A DNA stretch of 64,000 bases from CAJXQU01 sp965223825 (GCA_965223825.1 OZ245018.1:2666001-2730000), one strand, 5' to 3'. Counted from the stretch's first letter, positions 25,087 through 35,256 are shown. Program-made: numbers and translations. Notes: generated from the letters alone by a model not told the origin.

Positions 25087-26559
25087 TTACAACAAAAACT
25101 CGATAATACTCTCTTCAATATCCTGCTTATCGATTTCCGTCGTCTGCGTAATGGGTTTAGCGAACAACTCCGCAACAATCGTTGGTACTTTGATATTCGC
25201 TTTGTCGGCTATCGCTTGCAATGCGTCAACATCATGCAAGCCAGGTTGATCTAGCAATGCTTCCGCAATCATGGGAGAAAATTTCGTCCACTCTGCAGTC
25301 GAGTATACAATCGTGATCAGGTTTTTTTCACGGCAAGTTTCGTAGGCTTTAAAGCACGTCGCAGTGTGCGGATCCATTAAGTAGCCTGCATCGAAAGTTT
25401 CCCGAATATACGCAGCGCCTTCCGCATCCGAACAATAGTCAGCTGCGAACACCGCTTGCAATTGTGTCAACTCATCCGCCGTTAATGAATAATGTCTTTC
25501 TTCATCCAGTTGCTGCATTAATTCACGCGTGCGATCAGCACCGAAAAAATCATATAAAATTCGTTCTACATTGGACGATTTGAGGATGTCCATCGCCGGT
25601 GAACTGGTTGGTGTGACAGTCTTATCACGTAGATCGTAATGGCCTTCATTAATCAGCTGCGTGAGCACATTATTTGCGTTTGAGGAAATCATGATTTTTT
25701 CAATCGGTAAGCCCATCCTCATCGCGTAATATCCACCCAATGCATTCCCGTAATTACCACTTGGCACATTCAAATAAATTTTCTCACCAACCTTGATCGC
25801 ACCGCTGCGAACCAGCTCAAGATAGCTATGAATGTGGTAGATGATCTGGAAAATTATACGGCCAAAATTTACTGAATTTGCCGCAGAAACTGACGTGTTT
25901 TTTTCTTTTAAACGCGCTTCGAACGTGTCAGAACTGAGTAGTTTTTTTAACGCAGCTTGCGCATCATCAAAATCACCGCGAATACCGATCACTTTTAGAT
26001 TGGGTGCATCTTCAGTCACCATTTGCAGGCGTTGAACGTCTGATGTTCCGCCAATCGGATACAAACACGCAACCTTGACATTATCACGGTTTTTAAAGGT
26101 TTCAAGTGTCGCCGGTCCCGTATCACCACTGGTTGCTGCAAGGATCAAATATTTCTCATTTCGCGCTTGTGCAACGGCCGATAAGATCACGCCAAATGGC
26201 TGCAATGCCATATCTTTAAAGGCCCGCGTTGGGCCATGATATAACTCGCTGACATACAGATCATCTTTGACTTTGGACAACGGGGCCGGATCTTGCGGAT
26301 CATCAAACTGATCGTAAAGAGCTAATGCTTCGTCAATCACTTTTTGATCAATATCAATCTCAAATGAAGCAAGAATTTCACGTGCAAGATCTTTATAACT
26401 GGTAGTCAAGTGTTTTTCTAAAAACGTTTGATCAAACGTTGGTAAAGATGCTGGGACATAGATCCCACCAAACGAGGACATCGGTGCAAGTATCGCTTGT
26501 GAAAACGTCACACTGCTTGGTCGTTGGCCATCATTTCCACGTGTTTCTATAAACTTCAT
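25087..26559 (-). CDS. thrC: threonine synthase
   Basis: PLP enzyme of 490 residues turning O-phosphohomoserine into threonine. Landmarks are RGNDGQRPSSVTFSQAIL at the N-terminus, the PLP-lysine block GPTRAFKDMALQ, AATSGDTGPATLE and the phosphate-binding NVPSGNYGNALGG. The length fits the longer (yeast/proteobacterial class 2) threonine synthases. The ATG at 26559 gives the family N-terminus; a longer frame begins inside hom at 26595. It follows hom by 19 bp in a hom-thrC unit. Confidence 0.93.
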   Translation of the reverse strand: MKFIETRGNDGQRPSSVTFSQAILAPMSSFGGIYVPASLPTFDQTFLEKHLTTSYKDLAREILASFEIDIDQKVIDEALALYDQFDDPQDPAPLSKVKDDLYVSELYHGPTRAFKDMALQPFGVILSAVAQARNEKYLILAATSGDTGPATLETFKNRDNVKVACLYPIGGTSDVQRLQMVTEDAPNLKVIGIRGDFDDAQAALKKLLSSDTFEARLKEKNTSVSAANSVNFGRIIFQIIYHIHSYLELVRSGAIKVGEKIYLNVPSGNYGNALGGYYAMRMGLPIEKIMISSNANNVLTQLINEGHYDLRDKTVTPTSSPAMDILKSSNVERILYDFFGADRTRELMQQLDEERHYSLTADELTQLQAVFAADYCSDAEGAAYIRETFDAGYLMDPHTATCFKAYETCREKNLITIVYSTAEWTKFSPMIAEALLDQPGLHDVDALQAIADKANIKVPTIVAELFAKPITQTTEIDKQDIEESIIEFLL

Positions 26560-26578
26560 GTGTAATTCCGTCTGACTT

Positions 26579-27889
26579 TTATCCGAGATTTTCAACGCGA
26601 ATGCGCGTAACTGATCCGTTAATACTGTCCAATGCTTCTATTTTATTGATCGCATCGTTCATGGCTTTTTCTTTCACAATATGTGTCAGGAAAACGATCG
26701 GCACATCGGTCGCATCTTCCGCCGGTTCTTGCTGACGAATCGCTTCGATACTGATGCCGCTTTCACCGAGAATGCGGGTGACATCAGCCAACACACCGGG
26801 ACGCTCTTGTGCATCCATTCGCAAGTAATAAGCGGTTTGAATATCATCCATATCCGCGACCGGCGTTGATGACATGGCATCTGCTTTGAATGCAAGATGT
26901 GGCACACGGTTTTCAGGATCAGCCGTGAGTGCACGCACTACATCGACAATATCTGCGGTCACTGCTGACGCGGTCGGATCTGCACCGGCACCTGCGCCAT
27001 AGAGCAAAACGGGACCAACCGCATCGCCTTTGATCAGTACTGCATTCATAACGCCATTAACATTTGCAATTAGACGACGCTCAGGGATCAACGTTGGATG
27101 GACTCGCAATTCGATACCGGAATCACCTTCGCGTGCGACCCCCAAATGTTTGATTCGGTAACCGAATTGCTCGGCATAGAAAACATCATCGCGCGTAATT
27201 TTATCGATACCTTCCTTATAAACTTTGTCGTATTGCAACGGTATGCCGAATGCAATGGAAGCTAGGATTGTTAGCTTGTGCGCTGCGTCTGTGCCGTCCA
27301 CATCAAAGGCTGGATCTGCTTCAGCGTAGCCAAGCGCTTGTGCTTCTTTCAGCACATCAGCGAAATCACGACCTTTGTCGCGCATTTCCGTCATAATGAA
27401 ATTACCGGTACCGTTAATAATACCTGCAAGCCACTCGATACGATTACCGGTTAAGCCTTCACGCAAGGTTTTGATGATCGGAATACCACCCGCCACCGCT
27501 GCTTCAAATGCTACGATTACACCTGCTTCGTGTGCTGCTTCGAAAATTTCATTACCATGAATGGCGATCAGGGCTTTATTCGCCGTCACAATATGCTTTC
27601 CGTTTTTGATCGCCGTCAGCACTAATTCGCGCGCAAGGTCCGTCCCGCCGATCAGTTCAGCAACAATATCAATGTCAGGGTTATTAACGAGTGCATGCGC
27701 ATCGGTCGAGAGCTCGATTTCGTTCAGCGCACAAATACGACCTTTGTCTAAGCTCCGTGCAACTGCATGTGTCACACGAATATCGCGACCGGCGCGACGT
27801 GAAATTTCTGACGCATTGCGCCCAAGTACATTGACCACACCACCACCAACAGTGCCGAGCCCCAGTACTCCGATATTAACCGGCTTCAT
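26579..27889 (-). CDS. hom: homoserine dehydrogenase
   Basis: NAD(P)-dependent enzyme of 436 residues reducing aspartate semialdehyde to homoserine, the branch point to threonine and methionine. N-terminal Rossmann motif GVLGLGTVGGGV, the catalytic region GTGNFIMTEMRDKGRDF and LGYAEADPAFDVDGTDAAHKL are intact. A C-terminal ACT domain (about 350-430; YYLRMDAQERPGVLADV) suggests threonine feedback control. It lies 7 bp after alaC and ahead of thrC, so the three genes probably share a transcript. Confidence 0.94.
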   Translation of the reverse strand: MKPVNIGVLGLGTVGGGVVNVLGRNASEISRRAGRDIRVTHAVARSLDKGRICALNEIELSTDAHALVNNPDIDIVAELIGGTDLARELVLTAIKNGKHIVTANKALIAIHGNEIFEAAHEAGVIVAFEAAVAGGIPIIKTLREGLTGNRIEWLAGIINGTGNFIMTEMRDKGRDFADVLKEAQALGYAEADPAFDVDGTDAAHKLTILASIAFGIPLQYDKVYKEGIDKITRDDVFYAEQFGYRIKHLGVAREGDSGIELRVHPTLIPERRLIANVNGVMNAVLIKGDAVGPVLLYGAGAGADPTASAVTADIVDVVRALTADPENRVPHLAFKADAMSSTPVADMDDIQTAYYLRMDAQERPGVLADVTRILGESGISIEAIRQQEPAEDATDVPIVFLTHIVKEKAMNDAINKIEALDSINGSVTRIRVENLG

Positions 27890-27896
27890 GAATAGC

Positions 27897-29075
27897 TTAC
27901 CCCTTGTTCAACATATCGCGGATGCCACGGATCGCCTGACGCGTGCGGTGCTCGTTTTCAATCAAGGCAAAGCGCACATGATCATCACCGTACGAACCAA
28001 AGCCGACCCCAGGTGATACTGCCACCTTGGCTTCTTTGAGTAGCAATTTAGTAAATTCTAATGATTTTAATTCTTTATATTGTTCTGGAATTTCTGCCCA
28101 GACGAACATCGTCGCTTTTGGCTTCTGCACAGCCCAACCTGCTTCGTTGAGGCCATTGCACAGTACATCACGACGACGCCAGTACATGTTTCTAATTTCG
28201 GCAACACACTGTTGCGATTCTTCTAACGCAGCGATCGCCGCCACTTGAATCGGTGTGAACATGCCGTAATCGAGGTAGGATTTCATCCGCGCCAGTGCAT
28301 TTACAAGTGTCGGGTTTCCGACCATAAAGCCCACACGCCAGCCCGGCATATTGTAGCTTTTGGACAAAGAGAAAAACTCAACGGCAACATCCTTTGCACC
28401 CGGTACTTGTAAAATCGACGGCGCCGTATAACCATCGAAGACGATGTCTGCGTATGCTAAATCTTGCACTACCCAGATCTGATGCTCGCGGGCAATCTCA
28501 ACAACTTTCTCAAAAAACTCCAGATCAACACATTCGGCTGTTGGGTTTCCCGGAAAATTCAGCAGTAACATTTTTGGTTTCGGCCAGCTGTTTACAATCG
28601 CTTTTTCCAGCTCTTCAAAAAAATCGATGCCCGGCCCGGTCGGCACATGGCGCACATCTGCGCCGGCAATAATGAAGCCATACGGGTGGATCGGATACGC
28701 AGGATTCGGAACCAGAACCGCATCCCCCTTATCCATCACCGCCATAGCCAGATGCGCGAGGCCTTCTTTTGACCCGATCGTGACAATCGCTTCTGAATCC
28801 GGATCAAGCTCAACATCATAACGTGTCTTGTACCAATTACAGATCGCACGGCGCAAACGCGGAATGCCTTTCGACATAGAATAACGATGTGTATCTGATC
28901 GTTGTGCGACTTCGACGAGCTTATCGACTATGTGTTGTGGTGTTGGCTGATCAGGATTCCCCATACCGAAATCAACAATATCTTCGCCGCGGCGTCGGGC
29001 AGCCATTTTCAGCTCTCCCACGGTATTAAAAACGTAAGGAGGGAGCCGTTCTATCCTGTCAAAATTTGTATTCAA
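27897..29075 (-). CDS. alaC: alanine-synthesising aminotransferase
   Basis: Class I/II PLP aminotransferase of 392 residues of the AlaC type, adjacent to hom as in many gammaproteobacteria. Typical blocks are RIERLPPYVFNTVGELK at the N-terminus, FGMGNPDQPTP, LLLNFPGNPTAE, DLAYADIVFDGY and the PLP-lysine block SLSKSYNMPGWRVG. The TTG at 29075 gives the family start (xNTNFDRIERLPP). The frame extends to 29150, but that extension has no family resemblance. Confidence 0.85.
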   Translation of the reverse strand: MNTNFDRIERLPPYVFNTVGELKMAARRRGEDIVDFGMGNPDQPTPQHIVDKLVEVAQRSDTHRYSMSKGIPRLRRAICNWYKTRYDVELDPDSEAIVTIGSKEGLAHLAMAVMDKGDAVLVPNPAYPIHPYGFIIAGADVRHVPTGPGIDFFEELEKAIVNSWPKPKMLLLNFPGNPTAECVDLEFFEKVVEIAREHQIWVVQDLAYADIVFDGYTAPSILQVPGAKDVAVEFFSLSKSYNMPGWRVGFMVGNPTLVNALARMKSYLDYGMFTPIQVAAIAALEESQQCVAEIRNMYWRRRDVLCNGLNEAGWAVQKPKATMFVWAEIPEQYKELKSLEFTKLLLKEAKVAVSPGVGFGSYGDDHVRFALIENEHRTRQAIRGIRDMLNKG

Positions 29076-29242
29076 GTGTATGAACCGTTTTAATTTTCGT
29101 GTGCGTAAGTCAAACCATGAGACGTTACCGATGCCATCGGGGAGTGTCAATTGCTTTTCTGCTGATCACGCTGAACGGATGGTAATTTTGGCTTATAGCT
29201 TTCGTTTTAGGCTAAGTTCAACCCTAAACGAGACTCGATCGA

Positions 29243-30334
29243 CTAACGCGATGACCAATCCAACCCGAGCGGGTTATGCGGATCAACATGTGACATAAAC
29301 GGCGTGCAACGATCAGAATCCGTCAGTTGGTACACTTTTCCGACCCAATTATTTAGAACGGCTTCTGCCGTGTCGTGCCAGGTATTATCAAGACGCGAGA
29401 CGATCAACTCTTGCGGCATTTCCGGAAACGCCGCATGTCCAGGAGCATAGTTTGCTCGTGCTTCAATCACACGCTCTTGGTATTCCAACAAAACGGCCTG
29501 ATTCATTGGTGAGAAATAATATTCAGGAAATACTGGTGGTTGATCAATTTCATCACGAACAAAACGATCCATTTCTCGCTTATATTCTTTTAGTAAACTA
29601 ATCGCATCATATTCCGGATGGCCCTGAAAAAATACTTGACGGAAACCATCTGCACTCACCGCTAAATGCACGCCAGCGACATCACTTTCGGCCAATATGT
29701 GTAAGCCTGCAGCAGTAAACTGATCACGAAAAACTTCGTTAAAGCGCGAATGCGGAACATCAAACCGTGTGTTCACACCGACCACTAAAGGATGCTTCTG
29801 ATCCGTAACACGATGCGGATACACACCCCAACGTTTCGCTGGTAGCGCTGTTCGTCGCTGATTGTAACGATATTGCATCACCGCGTGCGTCGCGAGACAG
29901 GAGAACAAGGTCGAGGTGACATTTTCATATGCCCAATCGACAACTTCCGCAAGCGGTTTCCAAAATGGCTCTTGCGCCAGATCATTGCCCGTGACGTTCG
30001 CGCCCGTCACGATCAGTGCATCGAGTCCTTCGCGTTTGATCTGATCGAAACTGGAATAATATTTATCCACATGTGCACGGCCTTCTGCGTTCCGATCCAG
30101 CTCATCGAGCGTAAAAGGATGCACGTAGAATTGCGCGATCTGATTACTCTCCCCAATCAAACGAAAAAACTGACGCTCGGTCGCTTCTAATGCCGCGTCG
30201 GGCATCATGTTTAACAAGCCGATATGCAGCTCGCGGATTTCCTGTTCCAGTGCAAAATCCTTTGGCAAAATGGTTTCGCCTTCCTCACGCAAACGTTCGA
30301 AAGCTGGAAGTGAATTGTGGGCAACTAATGGCAT
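29243..30334 (-). CDS. metA: homoserine O-succinyl/acetyltransferase (MetA type)
   Basis: First committed step of methionine synthesis: acylation of homoserine. A 363-residue glutamine-amidotransferase-fold enzyme with IGLLNMMPDAALEATERQF, the nucleophile region TLFSCLATHAVMQY (Cys) and the FFQGHPEYD block with catalytic His and Glu. Acyl donor (succinyl- or acetyl-CoA) cannot be decided with certainty from what I can see. It lies with hom, thrC and alaC, forming an aspartate-family cluster. Confidence 0.9.
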   Translation of the reverse strand: MPLVAHNSLPAFERLREEGETILPKDFALEQEIRELHIGLLNMMPDAALEATERQFFRLIGESNQIAQFYVHPFTLDELDRNAEGRAHVDKYYSSFDQIKREGLDALIVTGANVTGNDLAQEPFWKPLAEVVDWAYENVTSTLFSCLATHAVMQYRYNQRRTALPAKRWGVYPHRVTDQKHPLVVGVNTRFDVPHSRFNEVFRDQFTAAGLHILAESDVAGVHLAVSADGFRQVFFQGHPEYDAISLLKEYKREMDRFVRDEIDQPPVFPEYYFSPMNQAVLLEYQERVIEARANYAPGHAAFPEMPQELIVSRLDNTWHDTAEAVLNNWVGKVYQLTDSDRCTPFMSHVDPHNPLGLDWSSR

Positions 30335-30368
30335 CGCTTTGTTCTTTTTACTCTTAAAATTTTTATTA

Positions 30369-31208
30369 TTACTGATCCAGTTTGGATATGATTAGATCAA
30401 GAAAACTTGCTTCGTCGGTGACTTGCAACATTTCCTCGGCATACACACTATAACCGTGCTGATCGGCAATCGCTTCGTAGCGCGGAATGCGCGCATTAAA
30501 GAGATGCGGAAATACCCAGCGGACAAATTCGTCCGGATCGATCAGCGCGACATAATCCAGATCACGTTCCTGCATAAAGATAGACAAGTGTTCATCGAGA
30601 AATGCTTCACGGTAGTAAAGCGGTTTGGGATCCAGCTGCGCACGTTTGATCAGAGCTTGCTCGTTTTCTTTGGTCGCTTTGATATAAATGATCAACGTGT
30701 GATCCGCTAGCGTCTCGATGACGTCATCATTGTCCAGCTCACAAAGGCTGCCGCCCGCGTCATTGATAAAATTCCGATAACCATAAATATCATGTGCCTT
30801 ACCGATAAAGTCCGGCACATCCTGCATGGCATCAATTTCGGCTTTATGATGTAACGCCTGACGTCGCTTAAATTCTTTTAAACCTAGTCCACCCAGCTCA
30901 GGGTTACCCAGTTTGCCGAGAAAGGACGACAACGGTTTGAGATTATCAACGGTGAGATTATTTGTGATCTGAATCGAGTCCGTACGCAATAGATCACGCA
31001 TGAAGGTAATTTCCATGATCTGTTTTTTGATGTTATCGAGAATCGGTTCATCGAGATAGCGTGTACCGATACGGTAATCACCAGAGAAGTGAAACCAATC
31101 CGATTGACGTAAAATATTCGACAGACGCGTCTTGCCCACACCGGACATGCCGAGCAGAGTAATGGATTTATGTGACCAGTTTCGGAATTCGCTTGCTGTG
31201 AGTTTCAA
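30369..31208 (-). CDS. P-loop ATPase of unknown role
   Basis: A 279-residue cytoplasmic protein with an N-terminal Walker A motif LLGMSGVGKTRLSN (about 18-31). Blocks FHFSGDYRIGTRYL and DDVIETLADHTLIIYIKA resemble a nucleotide-kinase-type fold, and no membrane segments are present. Conserved hypothetical ATPases like this occur next to metA/metX in some gammaproteobacteria, as I recall. Substrate unknown. It ends 34 bp from the metA start side and is read in the same direction, upstream of metA. Confidence 0.6.
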   Translation of the reverse strand: MKLTASEFRNWSHKSITLLGMSGVGKTRLSNILRQSDWFHFSGDYRIGTRYLDEPILDNIKKQIMEITFMRDLLRTDSIQITNNLTVDNLKPLSSFLGKLGNPELGGLGLKEFKRRQALHHKAEIDAMQDVPDFIGKAHDIYGYRNFINDAGGSLCELDNDDVIETLADHTLIIYIKATKENEQALIKRAQLDPKPLYYREAFLDEHLSIFMQERDLDYVALIDPDEFVRWVFPHLFNARIPRYEAIADQHGYSVYAEEMLQVTDEASFLDLIISKLDQ

Positions 31209-31357
31209 CGCTTGAGCCCTTCACTTTTTTCGCGCAATCCTACCGCAAAGTGGCTCTGCTGGATACTCATCTGAAGGATCAAGCCAAATCCAGCAAGCGA
31301 CTTTTGCGCCTGCCGGTTCAGATGCCACGTTATTCAAAAAAGGCTAGAGACGAATGG

Positions 31358-33367
31358 TTAGCCCGCCTTGGACTGCAGCGTAAATTGATCACTCAAGCCG
31401 CAGAGCAGTTCTGCAATATCTTGCATTTGATCAAAACTGTGGTTTGTATCCGACTGCTCATCGAGCAAATACATCATTTGCTGATTGATCGAATGCGCAA
31501 GTTGATCATTCGTTTGTGCGACATTCGCGATGATGTGGTTTTCATCTTTCATCTCATTGATAAGGCTGACGATATTGTCTAGCGCTTGGTTTGCTTCGTG
31601 TGCAGTTTCGACTGTCGACTCGCCATGTGTCATGCCGTGCTGGATGGTTTCCACAGCGCGATTTGTCCCTTGTTGCAGTTTCGTGATGATGGTTTCGATT
31701 TCTTTAGTTGAATCATGTGATCGCTGCGCCAATGTTCGCACTTCATCTGCGACGACAGCAAAGCCCCGTCCTTGCTCACCGGCACGCGCGGCTTCTATGG
31801 CGGCATTGAGTGCAAGCAAATTCGTTTGCTCAGCAATGCCGCGTATGACGTCCAATACGGTGCCGATCGCATCGCTATCGTCAACAACCATGCTGACGGT
31901 ACTCGCGGTGAAGTCCAATTCTGCCGCCATTTTCTGAATCGTCTCCATCGAATTCGACATTACCGCTTGGCTTTTGCTCACGAGATCAGATGCCGCATGC
32001 GATCGCTGTAAGGCGGTACTTGTGTGTTCGGTGACTTCTTGCAATGACAAATGCATACGCGACACCATATCTGCCATTTCTGCGGCACCACTGTGACTGT
32101 GTTTTAGACGTGACTGATTCTCCTGACTGACGCTAAAACAGCGTTGCGCAATATTACGTAATTGCGTGGCAGACTGGGCAAATTGGTCTGCTTGTTTCAC
32201 CACTTGCTGACGTAGCTGTTCCACATTCGCTGTCACTAAACACCATTCGTTTTGGGATTCTAAATCTTGCTCGGTGATCGGCTGACCATGTATGTTGAGC
32301 GGCTGTTGTAATTGTCCACTGGTTATTGCGCGCAATTGTCGTGCTAGCTGATCAAAATTCCGCGCAACCTGTTTTACGACGAACAAACACCACACGATGC
32401 TCAACAAGCCCGCTGTTAGTATCGCGATCAAGCTTACCCAATCTGTTGCTGCTGTAGCGGCAACCTGCTCTTGGGCTGGTGTGATTTGGCCGAGCTGCCA
32501 ATCCCATATTGGAATGTTTTTTTTGGTTTCAACGCGTGACGGTGGAGATGTTATTTCAGAGCCTGATATGACCGAATCCAGTGGCGGTTCTGAATTAATG
32601 CTTTGTATTTGATCAAGAATATTCACACCATTGTGATCATATAAAGCCCATTCTCCAGACGTGTTAAGAAGGTGTTTTTTTATCTCATTGAGCCATGGCG
32701 TCAACTCACGCTTAACAAGCAGTGCTGCGCCAGTTTTTGCTTTGCTTGGAGAAGGTGTGACAAAACCTGTCCCCATCGGAAGTAGCGAAACCAACCAGAA
32801 CTGATCCGCTGTCATGAGCGGGAAGGTACTGGGTTCATCTTGTGTTAGTGCTTGTGTGATCGGATGCTTTATGTCAAATCGTTCACCGGCGGAAAATGCA
32901 CCCGAACGATCAGACGGAGTCGAACTGATAACCACAAAGTCAGCGCCATCACGTACCAGGATCGATGCCAGACTTCCTGTCTTTGTTGTGAATTTTGCTG
33001 CCGCATTATGATCAAAATTTAACGCATCTCCAGCATGCAATAAGACCGGTGTATTTTGCCCATCCACAGTACGTGTTCCGGTTTCATCAATGACAAAATT
33101 GTAGGCAAAACCTGCTTTAAATTCCTGCGCTTGCCGCGCAATGTTTTGAGTTTCGTTCTTAATTAACAGCGTTAATAATTCCGCAGTGAGGGTCAGTTCT
33201 GCAACACTTTGTTTTTCAGATGTGCTCTCCATCGGCGGTGTTGAAACAGTTTGTGATTGCCACCATGTCAGGCCAGCTACTAGCACGGCCATAATGCCGA
33301 TAATACCCAACGCGATCGGAAATATGATCTGCTGTTGGAAGGTTTTTTGACGCCACGTATTACGCAT
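31358..33367 (-). CDS. methyl-accepting chemotaxis protein
   Basis: A 669-residue chemoreceptor. One helix at about 16-36, a periplasmic ~270-residue sensor region with double-CACHE-like size, a second helix at about 312-332, a HAMP-like segment and a long cytoplasmic coiled coil. The invariant hairpin tip is intact (EQTNLLALNAAIEAARAGEQ, then GRGFAVVADEVRTLAQRS), so it should couple to CheA/CheW. Ligand unknown. No other chemotaxis gene is nearby, so it is an orphan receptor. Confidence 0.92.
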   Translation of the reverse strand: MRNTWRQKTFQQQIIFPIALGIIGIMAVLVAGLTWWQSQTVSTPPMESTSEKQSVAELTLTAELLTLLIKNETQNIARQAQEFKAGFAYNFVIDETGTRTVDGQNTPVLLHAGDALNFDHNAAAKFTTKTGSLASILVRDGADFVVISSTPSDRSGAFSAGERFDIKHPITQALTQDEPSTFPLMTADQFWLVSLLPMGTGFVTPSPSKAKTGAALLVKRELTPWLNEIKKHLLNTSGEWALYDHNGVNILDQIQSINSEPPLDSVISGSEITSPPSRVETKKNIPIWDWQLGQITPAQEQVAATAATDWVSLIAILTAGLLSIVWCLFVVKQVARNFDQLARQLRAITSGQLQQPLNIHGQPITEQDLESQNEWCLVTANVEQLRQQVVKQADQFAQSATQLRNIAQRCFSVSQENQSRLKHSHSGAAEMADMVSRMHLSLQEVTEHTSTALQRSHAASDLVSKSQAVMSNSMETIQKMAAELDFTASTVSMVVDDSDAIGTVLDVIRGIAEQTNLLALNAAIEAARAGEQGRGFAVVADEVRTLAQRSHDSTKEIETIITKLQQGTNRAVETIQHGMTHGESTVETAHEANQALDNIVSLINEMKDENHIIANVAQTNDQLAHSINQQMMYLLDEQSDTNHSFDQMQDIAELLCGLSDQFTLQSKAG

Positions 33368-33753
33368 TACTTAGTGCTCCATAAATTCTTGATCATGAAT
33401 ATGCATTAGAAACAGTACCTTATGATTTCAAGATATGATGCCCACCTCCAGAAAGCGATCATTACCCAAAGTCTGATAACTGTGTACCCTCGATACAATC
33501 GAATTGAGCAAAAACTAGACCAGATAAGGCTTTGCGACTGATTGAGACTGTTTAATGTAAAGAAATTAAGTGCTTCCTTCTATCAATTTATCTATCCTAT
33601 AAACCTATAAACCTATAAACCTATAAACCTATAAACCTATAAACCTATAAACCTATAAACCTATAAACCTATAAACCTATAAACCTATAAACCTATAAAC
33701 CTATAAACCTATAAACCTATAAACCTATAAACCTATAAAGCTTTGGAGAAAAC
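33368..33753. other. 386-bp divergent intergenic region holding the octamer repeat
   Basis: Separates the divergent chemoreceptor and YdhR-like genes. Positions 33596-33739 are a tandem octamer array described separately. In 33368-33595 I see no clear promoter, hairpin or gene. Confidence 0.6.
33596..33739 (+). repeat. 18 perfect tandem copies of CCTATAAA
   Basis: Exactly 18 uninterrupted copies of the octamer CCTATAAA (144 bp), ending 14 bp before the start codon of the YdhR-like gene and 3 bp before its Shine-Dalgarno region. Every unit contains TATAAA, a -10-like hexamer. Perfect short repeats of this length change copy number by slipped-strand mispairing, so the array probably varies the promoter or 5' leader of that gene. 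Confidence 0.97.
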
Positions 33754-34062
33754 ATGATGCAAAAAATCTTCCTCTACGCGGAATATCAAGTCGCAGTGCC
33801 GTTTTCTAAAATCGATACGGCCAGTATTAACGAGCAAATGAAAACGTTTCCCGGTTTACGTTCTAAAACTTGGTTAAGTGGGATCAATACGGATTCTGTC
33901 GGCGGTTTTTATGAATTTGATTCCGTTGAAAATGCACAAAACTATATCGACAACCTACTGCTGCCATTTACAAAAAAAGTCGGCGGAAATCTAAGCGTAA
34001 AACTGTTTGATGGTGATCGGGTGAAAACGGCCAGTGAGGAAATGGATTCGCCGTTTTATTGA
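33754..34062 (+). CDS. YdhR-like dimeric alpha-beta barrel protein
   Basis: A 102-residue protein with the ferredoxin-like fold of the YdhR/monooxygenase-like family. Blocks LYAEYQVAVPFSKI, MKTFPGLRSKTWLSG and VGGFYEFDSVENAQNYID match that pattern. Enzyme activity in this family is unproven; some members are monooxygenase-like. A good GGAGA site lies 8 nt before ATGATG. The gene is directly downstream of the octamer array, so expression may be phase-variable. It is followed by a bidirectional hairpin. Confidence 0.75.
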   Translation: MMQKIFLYAEYQVAVPFSKIDTASINEQMKTFPGLRSKTWLSGINTDSVGGFYEFDSVENAQNYIDNLLLPFTKKVGGNLSVKLFDGDRVKTASEEMDSPFY

Positions 34063-34141
34063 GTGCTTTGTTCGTCTATTTGATGGGGTGAATAAAAACA
34101 TCATCGTAAATGGATGAACGTTGTATATCACTTCGTTAAAG

Positions 34142-34185
34142 ACTCGGTATTTACAACATCACTAGCGACACTGTAAACACCGAGT
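34142..34185. terminator. bidirectional hairpin between convergent genes
   Basis: ACTCGGTATTTAC pairs with GTAAACACCGAGT (one mismatch) around an 18-nt loop, between the convergent YdhR-like and DUF481 genes. T-rich sequence follows on the plus strand. Confidence 0.7.
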
Positions 34186-34227
34186 TGATTTTGCTAACAG
34201 CTAAATATTTAGCCACTAAAGTCGTGC

Positions 34228-35256
34228 TTAAAAACCATAGCCGAGGTTGATCAGATAAGCCGTATCGGTTTTGTCTTTGCCGATGGAAGGAACATTATCG
34301 TAGTCAACATCGATTTCGGTCGTCAGTGCAAACCCTTTCATTAATGGTACTCTCAAACCAGTACGCGATCGGATGTAATAATCGCTGACGTTATCGAATG
34401 ACAATAAGCCTTCGTGATGGTGGAAGAACTGCAACATATCGCGATACAACCAATGCTCAAAACGTACTGCCCAACGCCCTGCCGCAAATGAGTTATCTTG
34501 GCCGATGCTATAATTTTCATTCACAAAACTGGGGCCCGCTTCAAATGAAAGTTGCGTACGATCCGTTTCAATAAATTGATAACCCATACCGCCACCCAGC
34601 GTGGTTCTTAAATCCAGATCTTGGAAACGATCCATTTCGAAAGATGTATTTGCGTAGGCGTACCATTTGTCTGAAATAAAATGATCGTATTTACCGTAAG
34701 CAATACCATTATTGGTTGACTCTGTTCCGTCATCTTCACCCCAATCTAGCGCGCCGCCAAGCGTGACACGATTATTTTTTGAGCGTGCAATAACTTCAGC
34801 ATCTGCATGAAAAGATTTTTTATCCGTGTTGCCGGTAAAAGATGCTGCACCAACATTAATCACCCCCCGAATTTTCGCTTTACCATCTTCAATCACCGGG
34901 TTGATCGCGGTAATACTGGTAAGTGGAATTGGTTTCGTTTCAAACAGATCATCTTCTGCGACCAGTTTCAATGTCCCGTCTTCTGAGGGAATCACTTTAC
35001 CAGATACAACACGATCACCATCAAGCTTCAAACGTATACTTTGATCTGTCACCAACGAGGTGATTTCAGACCAAGGTAATGTTATTTCTCCCATGTACTG
35101 ACTTTCAAAAACAACGGTGTCACTCGCTTTACTCTTGATCGTTCCGCTAATGCGATCACCATTTTGTAACGTGACAACGTCGGCCACCACCGCCTGACTT
35201 CCCAGCGCCATGGCTAAAAATAAAAAATACTTTGCACGTACTAGTGCTAACATCAT
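34228..35256 (-). CDS. DUF481 family outer-membrane protein
   Basis: A 342-residue exported protein with a signal peptide (about 1-26, ending VVA-D). The early domain TLQNGDRISGTIKSKASDTVVFES looks like a small beta-domain. The C-terminal ~220 residues are a DUF481 beta-barrel with alternating strands and a terminal aromatic (LINLGYGF). DUF481 proteins such as E. coli YdiY are outer-membrane barrels, some salt- or acid-induced. Sited between two convergent or neighbouring single genes; no operon partner. Confidence 0.82.
   Translation of the reverse strand: MMLALVRAKYFLFLAMALGSQAVVADVVTLQNGDRISGTIKSKASDTVVFESQYMGEITLPWSEITSLVTDQSIRLKLDGDRVVSGKVIPSEDGTLKLVAEDDLFETKPIPLTSITAINPVIEDGKAKIRGVINVGAASFTGNTDKKSFHADAEVIARSKNNRVTLGGALDWGEDDGTESTNNGIAYGKYDHFISDKWYAYANTSFEMDRFQDLDLRTTLGGGMGYQFIETDRTQLSFEAGPSFVNENYSIGQDNSFAAGRWAVRFEHWLYRDMLQFFHHHEGLLSFDNVSDYYIRSRTGLRVPLMKGFALTTEIDVDYDNVPSIGKDKTDTAYLINLGYGF

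Noticed and set aside
33596..33739. Tandem array considered as a CRISPR-like or attachment repeat
   Set aside because: Units are directly adjacent 8-mers with no spacers and no cas genes nearby, so it is a simple-sequence repeat.
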